This document shows positions 1 to 5,032 of a stretch of 5,032 bases of DNA, piece by piece (positions within the stretch are counted from its first letter, which is position 1; each line of letters begins with the position of its first letter). The stretch comes from an uncultured Clostridium sp. GTDB lineage: Bacteria; Bacillota; Clostridia; TANB77; CAG-508. The translations under genes and the position numbers were made by a program. Where the stretch lies: contig CANEMG010000094.1 of assembly GCA_947428535.1 (NCBI GenBank), positions 1 through 5,032 on the forward strand. Direction: 5' to 3'. The notes below the pieces were generated by a model that was given only the letters and a program-made list of their open reading frames with translations, made no database searches and was not told the origin of the DNA.

Positions 1-20
1 CCTATACAAGTTTTTTGTTT
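1..20 (-). terminator. Possible terminator arm cut by the left window edge
   Basis: On the minus strand an A-rich run (AAACAAAAAA) is followed by CTTGTATAGG at the very edge. On the plus strand the same bases read CCTATACAAG followed by TTTTTTG. This is how one arm of a bidirectional intrinsic terminator looks, ending the exporter/ATP-grasp unit and perhaps a converging gene further left. The other arm lies outside the window, so this is inference. The 68 bases between the ATP-grasp stop and the edge contain no minus-strand ATG and no gene. Confidence 0.3.
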
Positions 21-68
21 AAAATTATGTAAATTCTATGCTGAAAGCTAACAATTAGCTATTAATTA

Positions 69-1007
69 TTAGTTTTCAAACATCTTGTCCACTGCTTTTG
101 AATAAATCTCTTTTGCAATATTATATCCATTTGGAAATTCTATGGCAAATTTGTTCATACAAACATTTCCATTAACTTCCATAACATATATTTGCTTGTC
201 TTTAGTTAACGCAATATCAACATTGGCAAAATTTATATTTAAAGCATTTGCTGCATCTATAGCAATCTTCTTTATTTTCTTAGTCAATTCATCGTTTTCA
301 TCTATATAAACTGGTTCTGCTCCATTACTCAAATTATGTTTCCAAGATACTATTATTTCCTCCATATCTTTGGGAATATATTCTAGATCCATATTTTCAG
401 AAACATCAATTTCTATATTATTTTCAATATTCTTTTTTTCAATTAATTCTTTTACTGTGTTTTTTCCATTTCCTATAACATATGGCTTTCTTTTTTTATA
501 AATACATAAAATTTCTCCATCTAAATATACTGCTCTAAATTCAAATTCTATGTCTAAATATGGACAAGCACTTAATGTATCTTTTTTCTCAAACAATTTT
601 TGAGTTACATTTTCTATCTCTTCTTCATTTGTACAAAAATAAACATCTTTACCTTCGCACGAACAATTTGCTTTTATAACTATTTTATCATTTTTAGATA
701 ATAAGTCCTTAACAAGCTTAATATATTCGCTCTTATAATACAAACTTCTTGTTAAAGGATTAAAAATCATTTTATGTTCAATTACAGGTATATTGTTAGA
801 TTTTAAAACTTCATATGTTGCATATTTATCATTTGCAATTTTATAAGAAGTTGCAGTATTTATATCAAATTGATATCTAATAACATAATGCTTTTTATTA
901 TCTTTTTCTAACTCTCTAATCCATCCATATGATAGAATTTTTTGTTTAATGTTTTTTTCCTCACATAATTCATTTAAAATTTTATAAAATGGTATTTTCT
1001 CTTCCAC
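69..1007 (-). CDS. ATP-grasp ligase, RimK/cyanophycin-synthetase-like
   Basis: Proteins of this fold activate a carboxylate as an acyl phosphate with ATP and join it to an amine or similar nucleophile. The product is 312 residues from the preferred GTG start, or 315 from the ATG at 1016. In the 315-residue numbering, a short N-terminal region leads to SYKIANDKYATYEVLKSNNIP (split about 57-77), the usual entry to an ATP-grasp core. Next come IVIKANCSCEGKDVY (112-126, likely ATP-binding Lys115 and nucleotide loop), EFEFRAVYLDGEIL (157-170), PYVIGNGKNTVKELI (178-192), WKHNLSNGA (225-233), NVDIAL (265-270) and MEVNGN (279-284, with the Glu and Asn expected to bind magnesium). Domain order and motifs match cyanophycin-synthetase and RimK-like enzymes, but the Mur-ligase half of cyanophycin synthetase is absent. 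The gene lies 18 bases downstream of the permease and ends with tandem TAA TAA. The substrate is unknown; modification of a peptide, cell-wall precursor or exported metabolite would fit. Confidence 0.85.
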   Translation of the reverse strand: MEEKIPFYKILNELCEEKNIKQKILSYGWIRELEKDNKKHYVIRYQFDINTATSYKIANDKYATYEVLKSNNIPVIEHKMIFNPLTRSLYYKSEYIKLVKDLLSKNDKIVIKANCSCEGKDVYFCTNEEEIENVTQKLFEKKDTLSACPYLDIEFEFRAVYLDGEILCIYKKRKPYVIGNGKNTVKELIEKKNIENNIEIDVSENMDLEYIPKDMEEIIVSWKHNLSNGAEPVYIDENDELTKKIKKIAIDAANALNINFANVDIALTKDKQIYVMEVNGNVCMNKFAIEFPNGYNIAKEIYSKAVDKMFEN

Positions 1008-1015
1008 TGAAAACA

Positions 1016-1021
1016 TCCTTT
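1016..1021 (-). promoter_or_regulatory. Ribosome binding site that decides the ATP-grasp start
   Basis: The minus strand reads AAAGGA-TGTTTTCA-GTG. The Shine-Dalgarno AAAGGA shares its last A with an upstream ATG (1016-1014), leaving no spacing for that codon. The in-frame GTG at 1007-1005 has an 8-base spacer, which is near optimal. No second purine-rich motif lies at a good distance before the ATG except the weaker AAGAAAG overlapping this one. Confidence 0.6.
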
Positions 1022-1025
1022 CTTG

Positions 1026-2669
1026 TTATATAATTTTTCTAAATAATTTACTTTTATATAAATATTTTGATATTAGATAAATTCCAAATACATATATGAA
1101 AGATATAATTGATATAAATATTTCTAAATTAGTAATTTTGAATCCTAAAAATATTACTATTCCTATTTCTAATAATATAATTCCAATTTGAAAAAACATA
1201 TTTATATTTTGCTTTACTACTGCATATTCTGTTATCCAATCTAATTTAGGATTTTTTAAATCTATAATAATCATCAAATAATTATTAAACACATTTAATA
1301 AACCAGCTCCTATCAAAATATACAATACTATTTTGATGTTTTCAATAGGAATTAATAACATTAAAGCAATTGTAAAAAATAATATTGGAACTACATTTAA
1401 AATAATTCCTGGGATTACTTTATATATACACTGTTTTCTTAAATCTATAGGTATATATTTCATAAAATTAGCATTATTTCTATCTCTTGATATTGAAGTT
1501 ATAGAAATAAAGTTAAACATAAATAAAAACATAATTATTGCTAAACATATAGAAATTCCAATAGGCTCACATATACTTTGTGTTATCAAATCTTTTAGCA
1601 TATTTATGTCCTCTATACTCATATCTTTAAAAGATAAAAATACTGGTATTGAAAAAATAAATGGAAATAAAATTGAAGGTAATATGCATTGCATAAAAAA
1701 TATAGGATTTCTATTCAAGTTTATAAATTCTTTTTTTACATATGATTTTATTGTTGATTTTACATAAAAATCTTTTTCCTTATTTATTCTCTTACCTTTT
1801 TTTATTCCTGATGACATAGTCTTGATTATTGTTTTTATATATATTTTAGATATTATTAAACTTCCTATAATATAAGTACTTATTGTTTCTAAAAACAAAA
1901 TTACTATATTAAATATTCCATTCAGATTATTATAATTTATTAAAGAATTTATTGCAGGATCAATAGTTATAAATATATCACTATAAACTTTAATTAGTCC
2001 ATTAGTTTCTACAAGCATGTTTCCTAGTTCTTCATCAGTTACAGCAGTATTTGGTGAATTTAAAAACTGTACTAATATTACAAAAACTAAAGTTAATCCT
2101 ACACTTATATATTGGACCATATCTTTGTTTTTAATTATATTAGTAAACTTCATAATTAAAGTTATAATAATTGCTGTAAGTATAACTGGTATAATAGGAA
2201 ACATAAGCATAACTAATAATCCAATTATATAAAAACTTATACTTAAATTAAGTAAATATCCATACAAAATTATAACTGGTAATATTACTACTAATTCAAT
2301 AATATATTGTGATATTATTAAGCAATTTAATTTTGCCATAACTATTTTTATTGGCTTAATTGGTAATGGAATTAGATATTCGGTATCTTTTGAAAAAAAT
2401 AAAATATTTAAACTACTGAATATTGTTTGTATAATTCCCATTCCTAATATTCCTATAAAACATATATTCAAAAAGACAGCAGGTTGATTTATTTGGATAA
2501 GACTAGTTAGAGATTGATAGCTTATATACCCTATTAATCCTGCTATATATAAATATACAAATATAAATAATAAAATTTTTCCAAAACCATAATTCTTTTT
2601 CCCAACTTTGCCTTTTGTATTTATGGATCCTTTAAATAAAACTTTAGTTAATAATATTATATCTTTCAT
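1026..2669 (-). CDS. ABC-2 type exporter permease, 12 predicted transmembrane helices
   Basis: This 547-residue membrane protein is very rich in Ile, Leu and Phe. About twelve hydrophobic segments can be seen by eye, near residues 31-51, 65-92, 116-140, 145-173, 186-203, 251-278, 323-347, 365-391, 417-441, 446-469, 490-510 and 515-534. Between helices 6 and 7 is a lysine-rich, probably cytoplasmic stretch (about 279-322). Helices 2-3 are joined by SKDTEYLIPLPIKP (93-106), which resembles the loop of large Bacillota ABC-2 permeases (the ABC_tran_2-like group), where it contacts the ATPase. A related loop (SRDR followed by YIPIDL, about 394-410) recurs in the second half, so one chain may supply both halves of the pore. 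The ATG is preceded by the purine-rich GAGAGAAG. No signal peptide or peptidase domain is seen. The partner is the upstream ATPase, and the substrate is unknown. Confidence 0.9.
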   Translation of the reverse strand: MKDIILLTKVLFKGSINTKGKVGKKNYGFGKILLFIFVYLYIAGLIGYISYQSLTSLIQINQPAVFLNICFIGILGMGIIQTIFSSLNILFFSKDTEYLIPLPIKPIKIVMAKLNCLIISQYIIELVVILPVIILYGYLLNLSISFYIIGLLVMLMFPIIPVILTAIIITLIMKFTNIIKNKDMVQYISVGLTLVFVILVQFLNSPNTAVTDEELGNMLVETNGLIKVYSDIFITIDPAINSLINYNNLNGIFNIVILFLETISTYIIGSLIISKIYIKTIIKTMSSGIKKGKRINKEKDFYVKSTIKSYVKKEFINLNRNPIFFMQCILPSILFPFIFSIPVFLSFKDMSIEDINMLKDLITQSICEPIGISICLAIIMFLFMFNFISITSISRDRNNANFMKYIPIDLRKQCIYKVIPGIILNVVPILFFTIALMLLIPIENIKIVLYILIGAGLLNVFNNYLMIIIDLKNPKLDWITEYAVVKQNINMFFQIGIILLEIGIVIFLGFKITNLEIFISIISFIYVFGIYLISKYLYKSKLFRKII

Positions 2670-2681
2670 TTTTCTTCTCTC

Positions 2682-3401
2682 TTATTCTGTAATTTCTAAA
2701 AATAAATCTTCTAAAGATGCATCCTCTTTAAACTGTTTTTTCATTTCTTCATAAGTTCCAACAAAGATTAATTTTCCCTTATTTATAATTCCAATTCTAT
2801 CACATAATTTCTCTGCTACCTCTAATACATGTGTTGAAAAAAACACTGTATTTCCCTGTTTTACATACTCTTTCATCATTTGTTTTAAATCATGTGCAGA
2901 TTTAGGATCCAATCCTGTCATTGGTTCATCTAAAATCCAATTCTTAGGATTATGAAGTAGTGTTCCTATTACAACTATTTTTTGTTTCATTCCATGTGAA
3001 TAACTTTGAATTCTATCATTTAAATTTTCATATATTCCAAATTTTCTAGACAAATTTTCTATTTTTTCTTTTCGTTCATTTTTTGGCACTTTATATATAT
3101 CTGCTAAAAAATTTAAATATTCAATTCCTTTTAATTTCAAAAACATATCGGGATTATCTGGTACATATCCAAATTTCTTTTTACTTTCTATAGGTTCATT
3201 AATAATACTTGTGTTGTCAATAACAATATCTCCTTCATCTATTTCTAGAATTCCTGTAATCATTTTTATCGTGGTTGTTTTTCCTGCACCATTTGGTCCT
3301 AAAAATCCAAATATTTCTCCATTTTTAATTTCTAAATTTAAATTATCTACTGATTTTTTATCTTTTGTATATGATTTACTAACATTTTTAATTTCAATCA
3401 T
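2682..3401 (-). CDS. ABC-2 type exporter ATP-binding protein
   Basis: This 239-residue nucleotide-binding subunit hydrolyses ATP on the cytoplasmic face of the membrane to drive its partner permease. All core motifs are present: Walker A GPNGAGKTT (35-43), signature YSHGMKQK (134-141, a variant of LSGGQ common in this branch), Walker B NWILDEP (154-160), D-loop GLDP (163-166) and the switch histidine in FFSTHV (His191). The Q-loop region (about 77-86, FGYVPDNPDM) has Asp where many ABC proteins have Gln. The C-terminal SLEDLFLEIT is typical of ABC-2 exporter ATPases of the EcsA/NatA/BcrA type, and the length is normal. The ATG start has a good Shine-Dalgarno. The permease gene follows after 12 bases, so the two should be translated together. 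The cargo cannot be read from this subunit, and antimicrobial, peptide or lipid export are all possible. Confidence 0.95.
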   Translation of the reverse strand: MIEIKNVSKSYTKDKKSVDNLNLEIKNGEIFGFLGPNGAGKTTTIKMITGILEIDEGDIVIDNTSIINEPIESKKKFGYVPDNPDMFLKLKGIEYLNFLADIYKVPKNERKEKIENLSRKFGIYENLNDRIQSYSHGMKQKIVVIGTLLHNPKNWILDEPMTGLDPKSAHDLKQMMKEYVKQGNTVFFSTHVLEVAEKLCDRIGIINKGKLIFVGTYEEMKKQFKEDASLEDLFLEITE

Positions 3402-3407
3402 TTTTTA

Positions 3408-3413
3408 TCTCCT
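3408..3413 (-). promoter_or_regulatory. Ribosome binding site of the ABC ATPase gene
   Basis: AGGAGA lies 6 bases upstream of the ATG at 3401-3399, close to ideal for a low-GC Gram-positive. It starts only 3 bases beyond the foot of the 3417-3455 hairpin, so the folded hairpin should leave it free, but a ribosome there would touch the stem. Confidence 0.8.
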
Positions 3414-3416
3414 AAC

Positions 3417-3455
3417 ACAAAAGCGAACTAAATATTTTTAGTAGTTCGCTTTTGT
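3417..3455 (-). terminator. Perfect 14-bp hairpin, probable intrinsic terminator or attenuator after the debranching enzyme gene
   Basis: The arms 3417-3430 (ACAAAAGCGAACTA) and 3442-3455 (TAGTTCGCTTTTGT) are exact reverse complements around an 11-base AT-rich loop. Read on the minus strand, the GC-containing core AGCGAACTA/TAGTTCGCT is preceded by an A-rich stretch and followed by TTTTGTGTT, the usual layout of a Rho-independent terminator. It begins 3 bases after the debranching enzyme stop and ends 3 bases before the ABC ATPase Shine-Dalgarno. The T-tract is interrupted and some of it sits inside the stem, so partial read-through is possible. On the plus strand it also precedes a T-rich run and could work in both directions, although no plus-strand gene is seen. 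Confidence 0.75.
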
Positions 3456-3458
3456 AAA

Positions 3459-5032
3459 TTATTTTTTAATTCTAGTAACTATTTTTAAAATTTCTGAAAC
3501 ACTCCAAGCTTGTGAAAAAGTCCCTCCTGCTTTAAAAGGTGCCTGTGAATCATATAATTCAGAAAGTGTTCCTATTCCTTCATTTTTATTTATCTCTGTT
3601 TTAAAAGTAGTATATACATTTTTTATAAATTTTTCATATTCAATTACTAACTTTTCTTTTTCTAATCTATCTTTTTCATCATCAATTATGTTTTTAAAAG
3701 CATCTGCATATAATCCCAATAACCACACCCATACAACTCCTTGATGATAAGCTGAATCTCTTTCTACTGGACTACCTTCATAATATGGTATAAATCCATC
3801 TTCACCTTTTGCAAGTGTTCTTAGTCCATATCTAGTTAGCAATTTACTTGTTACTGTTTTAAATATTGTTTTACCTATTTCTGATGATGGTTTTATAACA
3901 GGATATGTTGTTGATATTGCAAATAATTGATTTGGTCTTATTTTATCATCTCCAACAACATCATATAAAGATTTTTTCTTTTCATTATAAAATTCTTTTT
4001 CAAATGCTTTTTTATGACTTGTTGCTATTTTTTTATAGCCATTTGCAACTTCTTTGTTTTCAAATTTATTTGCAAGTGTTTCTAATGTTTTTAAAGCATT
4101 ATACCAAAGTGCATTTAGTTCAACTACTTTTCCATTTCTTGGTGTTACTGCATAATCTCCTATTTTCACATCCATCCAAGTGTTTTGCGTTGTTTCTGTT
4201 CCTGAAGATAATAATCCATCTTCAGCTATAAATATATTATTGTTATCAAGATCTATTCCTTTAGTATAATTTTCTATTATATCTTTTAATTTTTCATATA
4301 TATTTTCTTTAATAAAATCATAGTTTTTAGTATATTGTAAATATTTATTAACTTGCTCAAATAGTAATAATGATGCATCTGCACTATTATATAATGGTCT
4401 ATTATCGAATCCTGAATATCCATTTGGAACTAATCCATATTTTATATCTCTTGTAAATGTTAACAATATTTCTTCTGCTAATTCATATCTTTTTGTTATT
4501 AGAAATAAAGCTTCATATGCAATTAATGTGTCTCTTCCCCAGTCTAAAAACCATGGAAAACCTGCTATAACAGAATGTGTTCCAAAGTTTGGTCTATTTA
4601 TTATAAAACTTTCTGATGCAGTAAGTAGACTTTTCAAAAGTTCATTATAATCTTTTTCTTGTTTTGAAAGTCTTGACTTAGATTTAAGAAGCCCAGTATT
4701 ATTTATGATTTCATATAATCTTTTTGTTTCTTCTTCAAAAACTTTATTACTATCAATTTGTTCAGCATTATCTTCTAAAGATGCTATAAAAGTAATTTCT
4801 TTAGTTTCTTTTGGATTTATAACAACTTCATATCTTCCTGGTATAATTAAATCTTCTTCTGGATAAAATCCTCTTTCTTCTTCTTTTATATAAAACATAT
4901 TTTTAAATAAATCATTATTATGTTCTATATATTCTCCTTCATTTACATACAAGTATAAAGGTGTTGTTGCTTTTCCATCTACTTGTAATGTGATTTTATT
5001 ATTATCATTTCTTTGCTTTAATACATAATTAT
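3459..5032 (-). CDS. Glycogen debranching enzyme (amylo-alpha-1,6-glucosidase, GH133-like), 5' end cut by window edge
   Basis: This cytoplasmic enzyme should hydrolyse alpha-1,6 branch points of glycogen or limit dextrins, releasing glucose. The frame is open to the right edge, giving 523 visible residues. Bacterial members are usually around 650 residues, so roughly the first 120-150 are missing. The visible start is the end of the GDE N-terminal beta-sandwich domain, with EEERGFYPEE near visible residues 50-59. The (alpha/alpha)6 catalytic domain follows, with FPWFLDWGRDT (158-168), NSADASL (215-221), TWMD (284-287), TPRNGK and VELNALWYNAL (296-312), RPNQLFA (365-371), EGSPVERDSAYHQG (418-431) and SELYD near 490-494. 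By analogy with eukaryotic GDE, the Asp of TWMD and the Glu of SELYD are the likely catalytic acid and base (inference). The 4-alpha-glucanotransferase half of eukaryotic GDE should be absent, as in other bacterial enzymes. The gene ends with TAA just before a hairpin. Confidence 0.93.
   Translation of the reverse strand, partial: NYVLKQRNDNNKITLQVDGKATTPLYLYVNEGEYIEHNNDLFKNMFYIKEEERGFYPEEDLIIPGRYEVVINPKETKEITFIASLEDNAEQIDSNKVFEEETKRLYEIINNTGLLKSKSRLSKQEKDYNELLKSLLTASESFIINRPNFGTHSVIAGFPWFLDWGRDTLIAYEALFLITKRYELAEEILLTFTRDIKYGLVPNGYSGFDNRPLYNSADASLLLFEQVNKYLQYTKNYDFIKENIYEKLKDIIENYTKGIDLDNNNIFIAEDGLLSSGTETTQNTWMDVKIGDYAVTPRNGKVVELNALWYNALKTLETLANKFENKEVANGYKKIATSHKKAFEKEFYNEKKKSLYDVVGDDKIRPNQLFAISTTYPVIKPSSEIGKTIFKTVTSKLLTRYGLRTLAKGEDGFIPYYEGSPVERDSAYHQGVVWVWLLGLYADAFKNIIDDEKDRLEKEKLVIEYEKFIKNVYTTFKTEINKNEGIGTLSELYDSQAPFKAGGTFSQAWSVSEILKIVTRIKK

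Noticed and set aside
46..60. Small hairpin AGCTAA-CAA-TTAGCT downstream of the ATP-grasp stop
   Set aside because: The stem has only 6 pairs, two of them G-C, and no real T-tract follows on the minus strand (TTTCAG). It is too weak to call a terminator.
1333..1767. Plus-strand 144-codon open frame
   Set aside because: It lies wholly antisense to the permease gene. Its translation is Ile/Asn/Lys-rich with no family motif, and it has no Shine-Dalgarno. Long antisense frames are expected in such AT-rich coding DNA.
2017..2232. Plus-strand 71-codon open frame with hydrophobic stretches
   Set aside because: It is antisense to permease transmembrane segments. The hydrophobicity mirrors the codons of the real membrane protein, and no start signal is seen.
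69..3401. Graspetide (ATP-grasp-modified peptide) biosynthetic cluster
   Set aside because: An ATP-grasp ligase beside an exporter invites the idea, but no precursor-peptide ORF with a repeated Thr/Ser and Asp/Glu core is visible, the exporter lacks a peptidase domain, and the ligase motifs resemble RimK/cyanophycin-type enzymes in general.
3211..3441. Plus-strand 76-codon open frame over the start of the ATPase gene
   Set aside because: It is antisense to the Walker A region, and its 3' end runs through the terminator hairpin. It has no recognisable domain or ribosome binding site.
3469..3474. TAGAAT on the minus strand as a -10 element for the ABC genes
   Set aside because: It matches TATAAT at five of six positions, but no -35 resembling TTGACA lies 16-18 bases upstream, and such hexamers are frequent in AT-rich DNA. 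A TTTACA just after the stop at 3459 also lacks a good -10 at the right spacing.
3905..4231. Plus-strand 108-codon open frame rich in Leu/His/Phe
   Set aside because: It is antisense to the conserved catalytic part of the debranching enzyme and is of very biased composition.

Overview
The window comes from a strongly AT-rich bacterial genome, about a quarter G+C by eye. The standard bacterial code fits: tryptophans are read from TGG and all stops seen are TAA. Clean purine-rich Shine-Dalgarno sequences, AGA/TTA/AAA-rich codon use and protein families common in low-GC Gram-positives suggest a Bacillota organism, probably clostridial. The species cannot be named from this sequence.

All four genes lie on the minus strand, so transcription runs from right to left, and coding density is very high. 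At the right edge is the 3' three quarters or so of a bacterial-type glycogen debranching enzyme (GH133-like amylo-alpha-1,6-glucosidase). Its 5' end is outside the window. A 57-base gap follows, almost filled by a perfect 14-bp hairpin that looks like an intrinsic terminator and stops three bases short of the next gene's Shine-Dalgarno. Then come an ABC-2 type exporter ATPase (239 aa), its 12-helix permease (547 aa, 12 bases downstream) and a RimK/cyanophycin-synthetase-like ATP-grasp ligase (about 312 aa, 18 bases downstream of the permease from its most likely start). The last 68 bases at the left edge hold no gene and probably contain one arm of a terminator cut by the window edge.

The debranching enzyme is a carbohydrate-storage gene and probably a separate transcription unit, or the upstream part of an attenuated one. 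The ATPase, permease and ATP-grasp genes are packed like an operon. The ATPase and permease should form one exporter, with the permease supplying both transmembrane halves in one chain. The ATP-grasp protein should join a carboxylate to an amine (or similar) using ATP. A plausible but unproven reading is that it makes or modifies what the exporter carries. No substrate, precursor peptide or regulator is visible.

No clearly new system is demonstrated. The points most worth a second look are the exporter-ligase pairing, the start-site correction of the ligase, the hairpin placed against the ATPase ribosome binding site, and the two-fold internal similarity of the permease.
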